Shown in pieces: positions 1-8,665 of a stretch of 63,000 bases of DNA. The position numbers were made by a program, and so were the translations under genes. How positions within the stretch are numbered: the stretch's first letter is position 1; each line of letters begins with the position of its first letter. This stretch comes from Belliella calami (GTDB taxonomy: Bacteria; Bacteroidota; Bacteroidia; Cytophagales; Cyclobacteriaceae): contig NZ_JAKZGS010000020.1 in assembly GCF_022549695.1 (NCBI RefSeq), forward strand, positions 1 through 63,000. The letters are read 5' to 3'. Under the pieces are notes generated by a model, which did no database searches, was not told the DNA's origin, and saw only the letters and a list, made by a program, of their open reading frames with translations.

Positions 1-100
1 CTTCCAAACAGGGCCGTCAGAGACGATGACGTTGATAGGCAGCAGGTGTAAAGCCAGAGATGGCATAGCTGAGCTGTACTAATTGCCCGAAAACTTACCG
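1..100 (+). rRNA. rrl: 23S ribosomal RNA, 3' end (partial)
   Basis: The first ~100 bases match the conserved 3' end of 23S rRNA: the gacgatgacgttgatagg block, then gagctgtactaatt, which aligns with the last helix of the bacterial molecule. The gene starts before the window. The exact 3' end is uncertain by about 10 bases. The 5S gene follows after a ~110-base spacer in which I see no tRNA. Confidence 0.9.
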
Positions 101-210
101 TAAGGTCTACCCATTCAATTTTCTGTAAACTTGTTGTGAATTTAAGACATAGGACGGAATATGTTAGATATTGGACGAGAGTCGAATATGCTATATCAGA
201 AAGTCCAAAG

Positions 211-322
211 ATTTAGGCGGCCTAGCGCAGGGGTCCCACCTCTTCCCATCCCGAACAGAGAAGTTAAGCCCTGCAGCGCCGATGGTACTGGGGTTACACC
301 CGGGAGAGTAGGTCGCCGCCAC
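211..322 (+). rRNA. rrf: 5S ribosomal RNA
   Basis: This is a complete 5S rRNA of about 112 bases. It has the typical ggtcccacctcttcccatc and gaacagagaagttaagccc blocks, and ends in gggagagtaggtcgccgcc. It lies just downstream of the 23S gene in the same direction and is followed within ten bases by an intrinsic terminator. The end points may be off by a few bases. Confidence 0.93.
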
Positions 323-331
323 ATTATTCAA

Positions 332-366
332 AGCCAGTCACGATAGCATTCGAGACTGGCTTTTTT
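332..366 (+). terminator. rrn operon terminator, copy 1
   Basis: GCCAGTC (333-339) pairs with GACTGGC (354-360) and a run of six T follows. It sits directly behind the 5S gene and ends the ribosomal operon. An identical copy follows the damaged 5S at about 505-538. Confidence 0.85.
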
Positions 367-397
367 GCGTTTGGGGGCATTGTCCCACCCATAACAA

Positions 398-497
398 CCC
401 ACCTCTTCCCATCCCGATCCGCCGTGGCGGATAAGCCCTGCAGCGCCGATGGTACTGGTACGCCGCGGCGCACGGGAGAGTAGGTCGCCGCCACATT
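398..497 (+). pseudogene. 5S rRNA partial copy with palindromes in place of internal segments
   Basis: From cccacctcttcccatcccga onward this repeats the 5S gene, without the first ~25 bases. Two internal segments are replaced. The stretch after cccga is swapped for the palindrome TCCGCCGTGGCGGA (418-431), and the gggttacacc segment for a stretch containing CGCCGCGGCG (461-470). The 3' part and the following terminator are identical to the first copy. The missing 5' strand means helix I cannot form, so a working 5S rRNA is unlikely. Confidence 0.75.
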
Positions 498-504
498 ATT
501 CAAA

Positions 505-538
505 GCCAGTCACGATAGCATTCGAGACTGGCTTTTTT
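505..538 (+). terminator. rrn terminator, copy 2
   Basis: This is an exact repeat of the terminator at 332-366, carried along with the damaged 5S copy. The 3' halves of the two copies are offset by 172 bp. Confidence 0.75.
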
Positions 539-739
539 GCGTTTACACCCCAGAGAGAATCATCCAGACAAGAATGCAGAGGGGCAAAGATTTTCTGTAG
601 AGCAGATGGCTCACGCAGAGCTGCAGGAGCGCATAAGGTTATTTATTGTTGGAAAGTTATGTGATGGGATTGCTTTTTTGAATTGACCGTAGTGATGAAG
701 GATGTTTAGACTTAAAAGTTTAGCGGAAAGACATCGGGG

Positions 740-1255
740 AAAACCTTCGAGGTTTTTGAAACCTCAAAGGTTTCTTGTCCCCAACCTTTGAGGTTTTTTT
801 CAAACCTCGAAGGTTTCTGTTTTTTATAATGACGCTAAGATATCAAGGCAAGCTCTATTCTAATAAAACCTTCGAGGTTTTTTGAAACCTCAAAGGTTTG
901 CTGTCCTAACCTTTGAGGTTTTTTTCAAACCTCGAAGGTTTTTTGTTTTTTGTAATGATGTTATATTATAAGGAGAGAACCACTGTTCTAAAACCTTCGA
1001 GGTTTTTTGAAACCTCAAAGGTTTGCTGTCCTAACCTTTGAGGTTTTTTTCAAACCTCGAAGGTTTTTTGTTTTTTGTAATGATGTTATATTATAAGGAG
1101 AGAACCACTGTTCTAAAATCTTCGAGGTTTTTTGAAACCTCAAAGGTTTCCTGTCCTAACCTTTGAGGTTTTTTTCAAACCTCGAAGGTTTTTTGTTTTT
1201 TGTAATGATGTTATATTATAAGGAGAGAACCACTCTTCTAAAACCTCGAAGGTTA
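740..1255. repeat. 125-bp tandem repeat array of nested palindromes
   Basis: The unit starts at 740, 865, 990 and 1115, with a partial fifth at 1240, so the period is exactly 125 bp. Each full unit holds two ~34-base arms that pair around a 9-base loop; in unit 2 these are 865-898 and 908-942. Each arm is itself two 13-base palindromes of the form AACCTnnnAGGTT. The rest of the unit is an AT-rich linker. Units 2 to 4 are nearly identical, while unit 1 has a diverged linker. The array ends four bases from the stop codon of the leftward helicase gene. No coding sequence is visible between 546 and 1258. Confidence 0.93.
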
Positions 1256-1258
1256 AAG

Positions 1259-3529
1259 TCAATATCTGGCCAAATGGGCAGCGACCATTCTTAATGTACC
1301 AAAATCGTATTTTCCAGGATTTTTTTCTCTTATTACTCCAAGTTCTCCATCCTCTAATTCAAGTAAAACAGATATTTCCTTCACAAGTTCTTCAGAAAGA
1401 TGATTGAATATATCTACTTTTCCTGCCATGATACCTTTTGTTAGATGTCCTTTGATCGTTGATTCTGCAAGTCCTCTATAAGCAGCAATCTCTTCTACAC
1501 TTTTTCCTTCAAGACTTAGGGTGTAAGTAATCTCAAATGTTTCACCTTTTTCCAGTTTCATATTTGGACCTTCGTTTCTCTTCTTTTTCTTACCGGTTTT
1601 ACTTGTCCCGAATTTTGGGTTGTCTTTAGCAGCTTGTTTAGCTTCTTGCGCTAGACCAATTCTTAGGTGAACCAAATTTTTTGTAACATCAGACATTTTC
1701 CCTATTTCTTCTCCGTTTAATATCGCAGGGACTAAAAATGTGATCTTTTGTAACTCACTTAATTTTTTTAAAAGTATTATCTCTATCTCTGATATTCCAT
1801 CTAGATAAGTTTTTGTTTTGGAGTATCTTTCAACTTCTGCAGCATGATACATTAATTGTTTCAAAACATCTTTTAATAATCTGAAATAGTATTCACTACC
1901 TTTTTCTAACCTTTCCAATAAATGGTTTTCCTCCTTTTGCTGTAATAAATAGATTAATTGTCTTTGGAATTTATAAGTGTTTTCACCTTCTACAAGAATA
2001 GAATCGTATATTTTCGAAATGGCTGCACGCATTTCAGGGTCTTCAAACTCCATTGTACTGTCGCTCTCTTTCGAAAACGCCTCCATATTTTCTATGATTG
2101 GAGAGAAATCGAAAGTATTTACAAGTAACTTTTGAATATATAGATATTGATGATCCTTAATAAGGATTTCCAAAGGCTGCTGACTGGTACTTGTTTGTTT
2201 GGTAAATACAATTGCTTGATGGTCTGAACTGATTATGTTCGATTGGATCCTTGTTCTCAAAGTCAATCCTTCCAAACCCCTAAGCCTACTCAATGCAACA
2301 TAAACCTGTCCTGGCGCAAAAGCTTGACCGATATCGATTATCGCTTTATCGAAAGTAAGCCCTTGGCTTTTATGGACAGTTACTGCCCATGCTAGTTTTA
2401 TTGGATATTGCTCAAAGGTTCCAATGACCTCTTCCTGCAGCTCTTTTGTTTCTTCCTTGATACCATATCTTTTGTTTTCCCATGTCTCTTTTTTGAGTAT
2501 GTACTCTAATTTAGTATCAGTCATCATCACTTTGATTTCATCATCAACGATGTTCTTGACAACCGCCATTTTCCCGTTAAAAAAATCTGAGAACCCACTG
2601 CTATCATTTTTAATAAACATCACTTGTGCACCCTCTTTCAATTCAAGTTTTTTGGGGATTGGGTAGATGCTTTCTGGAAACTCGTTTTTTACTTCTGCTT
2701 CGAAAAAATGTGATTTACCTTTTAGTAAACCTAATTCCTTTTGATTGTGAGCTTCAGCTTTATAGTTGTGCGTGGTAATGATGATGTTATCTTTCAGGTT
2801 CTTTATTTCCTCTTCAGTTTTGAAAAATCTATTTAGAAAAGAAATGTCTTCTTGAGTAGTTTTGTTTTCTCGAAGGTGATTCAAAATTTGAATGAATTGG
2901 TCATCTTTTTGTCTAAATATCTTATTAAGTTCGATATAGACCAAGCCTGAACTTTGAAGCGCTTTGGCTTCAAAAAAATGCATACTTTTATAAAATTTCC
3001 CCAAAACCTGCCATTCGTCATCTTTGACAATTGGAGGAAGTTGGAATAAGTCCCCTATCATCAGCACTTGAACACCACCAAATGGTTCGTCAAAATTTCT
3101 TTTGACACTTTTCATTCGATAATCAATAGCGTCCAATACATCAGCTCGAAGCATACTGACCTCATCAATGATTAAAAGTTCTACCGATTTAAGGACTTTT
3201 TTTCTTGCACTATTCAAAGTATGCCTCCTTCCAAGGCTGTACTGAGTATAATAATTCCCACTATTCGTGAAATTGCCTTCAGGTTCCCTTGTTGGTAAAA
3301 ATGATCCAAAAGGTAATAGAAATTGCGAATGAATGGTTACTCCTTTGGCATGCAAAGCAGCAATCCCAGTAGGGGCAAGAATCACATAGGTCTTGTGCGT
3401 GATTTCAGCAAGATTTCTCAAAAATGTCGTTTTACCCGTGCCTGCTTTTCCTGTTAAAAATATAGGGCTGTTTGTACTATTGACAAAATGTGCAGCAAGC
3501 TCTAATCTGTCTGTGGTTTGAATCTCCAT
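1259..3529 (-). CDS. Pif1-like/RecD-like ATP-dependent DNA helicase with C-terminal helix-turn-helix
   Basis: A 756-residue superfamily 1 helicase. The N-terminal half has the Walker A loop GKAGTGKTTF, the ILAPTGIAA block typical of Pif1 proteins, and the Walker B motif LLIIDEVSML. Further on comes the late helicase motif AVTVHKSQGLTFDKA, where single-strand binding and ATP hydrolysis are coupled. The last ~100 residues carry a helix-turn-helix (EEIAAYRGLAESTIKGHL), a fusion common in Bacteroidota Pif1 homologues. The role is likely unwinding of DNA or of G-quadruplex-like structures during replication and repair. I chose the ATG at 3529 (MEIQTTDR); an upstream in-frame ATG would add 30 unconserved, Phe-rich residues. 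The gene runs opposite to the SDR-ispG operon and ends at the palindrome array. Confidence 0.88.
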   Translation of the reverse strand: MEIQTTDRLELAAHFVNSTNSPIFLTGKAGTGKTTFLRNLAEITHKTYVILAPTGIAALHAKGVTIHSQFLLPFGSFLPTREPEGNFTNSGNYYTQYSLGRRHTLNSARKKVLKSVELLIIDEVSMLRADVLDAIDYRMKSVKRNFDEPFGGVQVLMIGDLFQLPPIVKDDEWQVLGKFYKSMHFFEAKALQSSGLVYIELNKIFRQKDDQFIQILNHLRENKTTQEDISFLNRFFKTEEEIKNLKDNIIITTHNYKAEAHNQKELGLLKGKSHFFEAEVKNEFPESIYPIPKKLELKEGAQVMFIKNDSSGFSDFFNGKMAVVKNIVDDEIKVMMTDTKLEYILKKETWENKRYGIKEETKELQEEVIGTFEQYPIKLAWAVTVHKSQGLTFDKAIIDIGQAFAPGQVYVALSRLRGLEGLTLRTRIQSNIISSDHQAIVFTKQTSTSQQPLEILIKDHQYLYIQKLLVNTFDFSPIIENMEAFSKESDSTMEFEDPEMRAAISKIYDSILVEGENTYKFQRQLIYLLQQKEENHLLERLEKGSEYYFRLLKDVLKQLMYHAAEVERYSKTKTYLDGISEIEIILLKKLSELQKITFLVPAILNGEEIGKMSDVTKNLVHLRIGLAQEAKQAAKDNPKFGTSKTGKKKKRNEGPNMKLEKGETFEITYTLSLEGKSVEEIAAYRGLAESTIKGHLTKGIMAGKVDIFNHLSEELVKEISVLLELEDGELGVIREKNPGKYDFGTLRMVAAHLARY

Positions 3530-3581
3530 AAGAATAAATTTACTACAAAAATGAAAATTGACCGAGTAAAAAAACATTAAG

Positions 3582-3612
3582 TTCGTAAAGTTTTTAAAAT
3601 AATGTAACTTTG
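3582..3612 (+). promoter_or_regulatory. Bacteroidota-type promoter for the SDR-ispG operon
   Basis: TTCG at 3582-3585 and TAACTTTG at 3605-3612 are separated by 19 bases. They match the TTTG-N19-TAnnTTTG consensus with one mismatch. The predicted transcript would start near 3618, about 40 bases before the SDR start codon. Confidence 0.6.
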
Positions 3613-3657
3613 TTCCCATTAGATAGTTGTCATACTAACTATTAAAACACGAATTAA

Positions 3658-4365
3658 ATGTCAAAACATATTTTAGTCACTGGTGGGACAAAAGGAATCG
3701 GTCGAGCAATAATCGAAAAGTTTGGCTTAGAAGGTTTTTCAGTATCCACTTGTTCGAGGAATGAAAGTGATTTGGTGGAATTGAAGGCTGATTTTCAGCG
3801 TAAGTTCCCAAGCCAATCTATTTTTACGATGAAGGCAGATCTTTCTAAAAAGGAAGAAGTAATGAGTTTTTCAGAGAAAGTAAAAGAAAATATTGGCTGT
3901 CCAGATGTTTTGATCAACAATACTGGTGTTTTTTTGCCTGGAGCGATTCATACAGAGCCGGATGGTAATTTGGAGCTGATGATTCAGACTAATTTGTATT
4001 CCGCTTACTATTTGACAAGAGCATTTACGCCTGAGTTTATTGAGAAACAGTCAGGTCATATTTTCTCAATAGGATCTATAGCGGGCCTTACAGCGTATTC
4101 TAATGGCGGTAGCTATGCGATTTCAAAGTGGGCGATGCTAGGATTTACAAAATGCCTAAGGCAAGAATTGAAAGATTTCAATATCAAAGTGACTTCTGTT
4201 TTACCTGGAGCCACATTCACGGCAAGTTGGGCGGGCGTGGAAATTCCCGAAGAAAGATTTATGAAATCAGAAGACGTTGCAGAATCAATATGGGGAGCAT
4301 ACAATCTTTCCCCAAACTCAGTTGTTGAAGAAATAGTAATTAGGCCACAATTAGGAGATTTGTAA
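3658..4365 (+). CDS. short-chain dehydrogenase/reductase
   Basis: A 235-residue classical SDR, a cytosolic NAD(P)-dependent oxidoreductase. The Rossmann motif is TGGTKGIG near residue 8, and the NNTG block is present (LINNTG). The catalytic set is complete: Ser in SIGSIAG and YAISK as the YxxxK pair. The closest general description is a 3-ketoacyl-ACP-reductase-like or sepiapterin-reductase-like enzyme, but the substrate cannot be read from the sequence. The stop is five bases before the ispG start, so the two are almost certainly co-transcribed. Confidence 0.85.
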   Translation: MSKHILVTGGTKGIGRAIIEKFGLEGFSVSTCSRNESDLVELKADFQRKFPSQSIFTMKADLSKKEEVMSFSEKVKENIGCPDVLINNTGVFLPGAIHTEPDGNLELMIQTNLYSAYYLTRAFTPEFIEKQSGHIFSIGSIAGLTAYSNGGSYAISKWAMLGFTKCLRQELKDFNIKVTSVLPGATFTASWAGVEIPEERFMKSEDVAESIWGAYNLSPNSVVEEIVIRPQLGDL

Positions 4366-4370
4366 AATTT

Positions 4371-6350
4371 ATGGAAACCAAAGCACTATTGGAAAAGATT
4401 AAATATTGTAATAGCCTTACTGACTACTCTAGGAGAAAGACGATTCCAGTCAAAGTAGGGGATGTAACCATTGGTGGTGACAATCCAATTGTGGTGCAGT
4501 CTATGACCACTGTAGATACGATGGATACCATGGGCTCAGTCGAGCAATGCATCAGAATGATAGAGAGTGGCTGCCAGCTGATTAGAATTACAGCTCCAAG
4601 CATGAAAGAGGCTGAAAACCTTCAGCTGATTAAAGATGAATTAAGGAAAAGGGGATACAATACACCTTTGGTAGCAGATATACATTTTACGCCTAATGCA
4701 GCAGAAATTGCGGCAACTATTGTAGAAAAAGTTAGAATCAATCCAGGGAATTACGCCGATAAAAAGAAATTTGAGGTAATTGAATATACTGACGAAAGCT
4801 ATCAAGAGGAATTGGATCGGATCAAAGAGCGATTTTTGCCTTTGGTGAAAATCTGCAAACAGCACGGTACTGCAATGAGAATCGGTACCAATCATGGTTC
4901 TCTCTCTGACAGAATTATGAGTCGATACGGTGACACCCCATTAGGAATGGTTGAGTCTGCCTTGGAATTTTTGAGGATTTGCGAGGATGAAGGATATCAT
5001 GATATAGTGATTTCTATGAAATCCTCCAACACCCAAGTGATGGTACAAGCATACAGATTGCTCGTACAAAAGCTTGAAGAAGGCGGTTTCAAGCCATACC
5101 CATTGCATCTTGGTGTGACTGAAGCTGGTGATGGTGAAGATGGAAGGATTAAGTCTGCTGTTGGAATTGGTACTTTGTTGGAAGATGGATTGGGAGATAC
5201 TGTTAGGGTTTCATTGACTGAAGATCCAGAGTTTGAGGCGCCAGTAGCCCAAGCTTTGGTTGATAGATATCTCAATAGGGCAGGTCATGCTAACATTCCA
5301 GAGATCAAACATTTTCCTATTTCTCCATTTGAGTACAATAAGAGAGAGACGATTGAAGTTTTCAATTTCGGAGGAGGAAATGTTCCCCGGGTGATCACAG
5401 ATATTTCATCGATCGAAGCTATACAGCCGAAGGAAATGAAGCAGGTCGGTCATTTCTACTTACCAGAATTAGACAAGTGGAAAATGAATGATCAAGGTGC
5501 AGATTATGTTTTTTCTGGATCTAACCCTATTCCATTTATGCTTCCAAATGGCATGAAGGAAATTCAATATTTTTCAATTTGGGAAAAGTCTGAAGACAAA
5601 GAGAATAAGTTTCCTGCATTTACTTTGGATGAATTTAAGGCCTCAAAAAACTTTCATTTTGGATTGAATTTCCTGATGATTTCAGATTTGGAAGTAGAAG
5701 ATGCTGTGAAAGTATTGGAGGGTAGAAAAGACGTAGTAGTCATTCTTTCTAGTGAAAATACCCACAATTATGCAGCCTTGAGAAGAGCCTTTGTTGTTTT
5801 CTTGGAAAATAACATTCAGGTTCCAATTGTACCAAAAGTTATCTATAAAGAAAAAAGTCAAGATCAGATTATGCTATATGCAGCAACTGATGTTGGAGGT
5901 TTATTGATAGATGGTCTTGGAGAAGGCGTGATGATCGATGCTTCCAATTATAATGACTTGAAAAGAGAAACTATTCTGGATCAGATCAAGTTACATAATT
6001 CAATCAGCTTCGGTGTTTTACAAGCTGCGAGAACGCGGATGTCCAAGACAGAATATATTTCTTGCCCTTCATGTGGCAGGACTTTATTTGATCTACAGGA
6101 AACTACAGCGATGATCCGCAAAAGAACAGATCATCTCAAAGGTGTAAAAATCGGCATCATGGGTTGTATAGTCAATGGACCTGGAGAGATGGCTGATGCG
6201 GACTTTGGATATGTCGGGTCAGGTAAAGGGAAAATTACCCTTTATAAGGGAAAGGAAGTTGTGAAACGTTCTGTTCCTTCGGAGAAAGCAGTAGATGAAC
6301 TGATTGAAATAATCAGAAAAGATGGAATGTGGATAGAACCAGAAGTGTAA
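4371..6350 (+). CDS. ispG: (E)-4-hydroxy-3-methylbut-2-enyl-diphosphate synthase (long form)
   Basis: IspG converts methylerythritol cyclodiphosphate to HMBPP in the MEP pathway of isoprenoid synthesis, using a [4Fe-4S] cluster. At 659 residues it is the long form known from Bacteroidota, Chlamydiae and plants, with an insert between the TIM barrel (about residues 20-300) and the cluster domain. The N-terminal part shows GGDNPIVVQSMTT and VRINPGNY. The C-terminal domain has the cluster cysteines in CPSCGRTLFDL and GIMGCIVNGPGEM. The start follows the SDR stop closely and no better start is seen. Confidence 0.96.
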   Translation: METKALLEKIKYCNSLTDYSRRKTIPVKVGDVTIGGDNPIVVQSMTTVDTMDTMGSVEQCIRMIESGCQLIRITAPSMKEAENLQLIKDELRKRGYNTPLVADIHFTPNAAEIAATIVEKVRINPGNYADKKKFEVIEYTDESYQEELDRIKERFLPLVKICKQHGTAMRIGTNHGSLSDRIMSRYGDTPLGMVESALEFLRICEDEGYHDIVISMKSSNTQVMVQAYRLLVQKLEEGGFKPYPLHLGVTEAGDGEDGRIKSAVGIGTLLEDGLGDTVRVSLTEDPEFEAPVAQALVDRYLNRAGHANIPEIKHFPISPFEYNKRETIEVFNFGGGNVPRVITDISSIEAIQPKEMKQVGHFYLPELDKWKMNDQGADYVFSGSNPIPFMLPNGMKEIQYFSIWEKSEDKENKFPAFTLDEFKASKNFHFGLNFLMISDLEVEDAVKVLEGRKDVVVILSSENTHNYAALRRAFVVFLENNIQVPIVPKVIYKEKSQDQIMLYAATDVGGLLIDGLGEGVMIDASNYNDLKRETILDQIKLHNSISFGVLQAARTRMSKTEYISCPSCGRTLFDLQETTAMIRKRTDHLKGVKIGIMGCIVNGPGEMADADFGYVGSGKGKITLYKGKEVVKRSVPSEKAVDELIEIIRKDGMWIEPEV

Positions 6351-6399
6351 ATTGATTTTCAAATCGATGTGACCACTTTGTCCTCCAAATAAAAAAAAT

Positions 6400-6591
6400 A
6401 TGGCAAATAGCAGATTAAAAGAATTCTTTCAATTAGGTGAGTTGGGAAATTATTTTGTAAGGGTGTTTCAAAAGCCTGATCCAAATAAGAAGAGCAATCT
6501 AAATATGAAAATGATGCATGGCATAAACAAGATATCGATTTTGATGTTTTTGGCTTTCATTATCATTTGGATTGCAAGGAGATTATTCTGA
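6400..6591 (+). CDS. small single-span membrane protein (DUF6728-like)
   Basis: This encodes 63 residues. The N-terminal half is polar and ends in a basic stretch (PDPNKKSN). A single hydrophobic segment (ISILMFLAFIIIWIA) precedes Arg-Arg at the C-terminus. It resembles a short family of Cytophagales proteins of unknown function; I recall it as DUF6728, which is not verified. It sits in the same direction as ispG, 49 bases downstream, and may be the third gene of that transcript. Confidence 0.65.
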   Translation: MANSRLKEFFQLGELGNYFVRVFQKPDPNKKSNLNMKMMHGINKISILMFLAFIIIWIARRLF

Positions 6592-6622
6592 TTGCTTAAC
6601 TTAGCAAAAAGAATATAGAAAA

Positions 6623-6976
6623 ATGAATATCACTTTCTTCAGAGAATATTGTCTTTCGAAACTTGGGGCTTCGGAAGATACACCTTTCGACGCCAATACG
6701 CTATGTTTTAAAGTAGGAGGGAAGATTTTTGCGATCATTGATATAGAACTTTTTGAAAGTGTAAACTTAAAATGTGAGCCTGAGTACGCTGTAGAACTAC
6801 GTGAAAAATATGACTCAATTGTGCCAGGATATCATATGAATAAAAAGCATTGGAATTCAGTGATTTTCAATTCGGGATTGTCTGATAAATTTATTTTGGA
6901 GCTAGTAGATCATTCGTATGATTTGGTTTTTGATAGCTTATCGAAGAAAGTAAAAGAAAATATTCAAGAAGGATGA
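6623..6976 (+). CDS. MmcQ/YjbR family protein
   Basis: A 117-residue protein of the MmcQ/YjbR (CyaY-like fold) family. Visible family marks are the N-terminal FREYCLSKLGASEDTPF, the KVGGKIFAIID strand pair, and the YHMNKKHWNSV segment, followed by a C-terminal helix ending in hydrophobic positions. The family has been linked to DNA binding by structure only, and no biochemical role is certain. Its stop overlaps the start of the ABC ATPase gene by 4 bases (ATGA), which implies translational coupling. Confidence 0.82.
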   Translation: MNITFFREYCLSKLGASEDTPFDANTLCFKVGGKIFAIIDIELFESVNLKCEPEYAVELREKYDSIVPGYHMNKKHWNSVIFNSGLSDKFILELVDHSYDLVFDSLSKKVKENIQEG

Positions 6977-7926
6977 GTTACCTAAAAATCGAATCAATCC
7001 AAAAAACTTATCAAAATGACAAGCCAGCGATCGTTGATTTTTCTCTGGAAATACCGAAAGGTCAGATCATTTCACTGATAGGAGAAAGTGGTTCGGGGAA
7101 AAGTACACTTTTAAGGATTATCGCAGGACTGGAAAGTAAGAATTCAGGTGAGGTGTTTTTGGGAGAAGAAAAAATTCTGACACCCAAAGAAAAATTAGTA
7201 CCTGGCTATGACGAAATCCAATTGGTGTTTCAGGAATATCATTTGTATCCTAATTCTACCGTAGAAGAAAATATTGGACGGCCTTTGATTCAATATGACA
7301 AGGCATATAAAAAGAAAAGGATCGATGAGCTTTTGAAGTTGTTGGGTTTAGATGCATTTAGTACAAAACTCCCTCGGCAACTTTCGGGAGGTCAGCAACA
7401 AAAGGTAGCTATAGGAAGAGCTTTGAGTTTGGAACCACAAGTAATCTTGCTTGATGAGCCATTTTCCAGCTTGGATACGATCCAAAGAAGGGAGTTGATT
7501 GTTGAGTTAAAGACAATTTTCAAACAGTTAGAGGTAACAGTTATTTTTGTAACGCACGATTTGGATGATGCTTTGCAAATGACAGATTCTTTGGTGCTGA
7601 TGCACAAGGGGAAGTTACTACAAAAAGGTTCGCCCGAGTCTATTTTTGAAAAGCCAAAAAATCTCTATGCAGCCAAGCTTTTCAGTCATTTGAACATCGT
7701 CAGTGAAAAGCCAAGGACTTACATCAGACCATCGGATATTCAGCTATTCAAAAGTGTAGGACTAGCTGGAAAGGTGCTAGAGAAACAGTATCTAGTTCAT
7801 TACAATCAGCTAAATGTACGATTGGAAAATGGAGCTGAATGGCTCGTTGAAGACAAAAAAAGAATGTTTGAGCTTGGAGAAAAAGTTTGCTTACGATGGG
7901 ATGAAAAAAAGGAAATTTCATTTTAA
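6973..7926 (+). CDS. ABC transporter ATP-binding protein without a permease nearby
   Basis: A 317-residue ATPase of the importer type (PotA/UgpC/FbpC-like). Walker A is GESGSGKST, the signature is LSGGQQQKVAIGRAL, Walker B with D-loop is ILLDEPFSSLD, and the H-loop is VTHD. After residue ~235 a C-terminal regulatory domain of the TOBE kind follows (YIRPSDIQLF). That domain is found in importers for polyamines, sugars or iron. No membrane subunit or binding protein lies within the window, so the partner must be elsewhere. It overlaps the MmcQ-like gene by four bases and is followed by a strong terminator. Confidence 0.85.
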   Translation: MSYLKIESIQKTYQNDKPAIVDFSLEIPKGQIISLIGESGSGKSTLLRIIAGLESKNSGEVFLGEEKILTPKEKLVPGYDEIQLVFQEYHLYPNSTVEENIGRPLIQYDKAYKKKRIDELLKLLGLDAFSTKLPRQLSGGQQQKVAIGRALSLEPQVILLDEPFSSLDTIQRRELIVELKTIFKQLEVTVIFVTHDLDDALQMTDSLVLMHKGKLLQKGSPESIFEKPKNLYAAKLFSHLNIVSEKPRTYIRPSDIQLFKSVGLAGKVLEKQYLVHYNQLNVRLENGAEWLVEDKKRMFELGEKVCLRWDEKKEISF

Positions 7927-7928
7927 AA

Positions 7929-7967
7929 AATAAAGCCTCTGAAATCTTTTTTCAGAGGCTTTATTTT
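7929..7967. terminator. strong bidirectional terminator
   Basis: Sixteen-base perfect arms (7929-7944 and 7950-7965) surround a five-base loop. The core is AAAGCCTCTGAAA, with A and T runs outside. It lies just after the stop of the rightward ABC ATPase gene. It can also serve leftward transcription from the SlyD gene. Confidence 0.85.
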
Positions 7968-7972
7968 TATTT

Positions 7973-8110
7973 GTGTATCCTCTTTCTTGCACGTAGCCAA
8001 GCAATAGGATATTGGATGAACGATTTGTTGACTGTGAACTGTTGTTTGATGACGAGTATCCGCAACTTACAAATCGACTTCTTACCCTACGTGCAACATT
8101 GCGGATACTC
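7973..8110. repeat. ~140-bp interspersed repeat, copy 1 (MITE-like)
   Basis: This stretch is repeated in the same orientation at 8724-8869 with scattered substitutions and a small indel. The ends are imperfect inverted repeats: GTATCC, then TTGCACGTAG at the left, and CTACGTGCAA, then GGATAC at the right. A further GTATCCGCAA motif lies inside. No open reading frame of meaning is present. It occupies the gap between the ABC ATPase terminator and the 3' end of the SlyD gene. Confidence 0.75.
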
Positions 8111-8118
8111 ATATATTC

Positions 8119-8643
8119 TTAATGCTCGTGTCCGTGTTCGCCATGAACATGACCATGTTCCAGTTCTTTTTCAGTAGCCTCTCTTACTTCAAACACCTCA
8201 CCGTCAAAATGTAAGTCAAATCCAACTAAAGGATGGTTGAAATCCAACAGAATTTCTTCTCCAAGATCTTTGATTACTTTTGCTTGCATAGGGAAGCCAT
8301 TTTCATCTATAAGCGGAAGAAAATTCCCTTCTTCCAACATGTTTGGCTCAAAACCGTTTTGTGAGTTGAATTGGTCTTTTGGGAGCGCCATGATCATTTC
8401 TTCATCCGCTTGACCATATGCATCTTCAGCTGTGATGATAAAATTAAAGCTATCACCTTTTGCTTTTCCAGCAAGTAATTCTTCAAATTTCTCGGGTAAT
8501 CCGCTGTTGCCGAACAAGAAAAAGAAAGGGTCTTCGCCATCTCTTACTTCTACACTGAATGGTGCTGATTCTACTTCTTCCTCGTCCTTGCTTACTTTGA
8601 GTTCATAGGTAAGCCCTACTACTGAGTTGTTTGTGATTTTCAT
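8119..8643 (-). CDS. slyD: FKBP-type peptidyl-prolyl cis-trans isomerase, SlyD-like
   Basis: A 174-residue cytosolic FKBP of the SlyD type, a proline isomerase with chaperone activity. The N-terminal FKBP half starts with NNSVVGLTYEL. The insert-in-flap region follows (AYGQADEEMIMALPKDQF), then the return strand DFNHPLVGFDLHFDGEV. The C-terminus is His-rich (HGHVHGEHGHEH), as in SlyD proteins that bind nickel. It is a single leftward gene, bracketed by two copies of a ~145-bp repeat. The assignment is firm; whether it serves hydrogenase maturation cannot be seen, as no hydrogenase gene is nearby. Confidence 0.9.
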   Translation of the reverse strand: MKITNNSVVGLTYELKVSKDEEEVESAPFSVEVRDGEDPFFFLFGNSGLPEKFEELLAGKAKGDSFNFIITAEDAYGQADEEMIMALPKDQFNSQNGFEPNMLEEGNFLPLIDENGFPMQAKVIKDLGEEILLDFNHPLVGFDLHFDGEVFEVREATEKELEHGHVHGEHGHEH

Positions 8644-8665
8644 GTGTTTATAATTGTTTTTCTAT

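Noticed and set aside
161-346. 61-residue open frame over the 5S gene
   Set aside because: It overlaps the 5S rRNA and has no protein-like composition.
449-664. 71-residue open frame over the damaged 5S copy
   Set aside because: It is made mostly of rRNA-derived sequence and the terminator.
740-1255. CRISPR array
   Set aside because: The repeats are 125 bp with near-identical linkers, so there are no variable spacers, and no cas genes are nearby.
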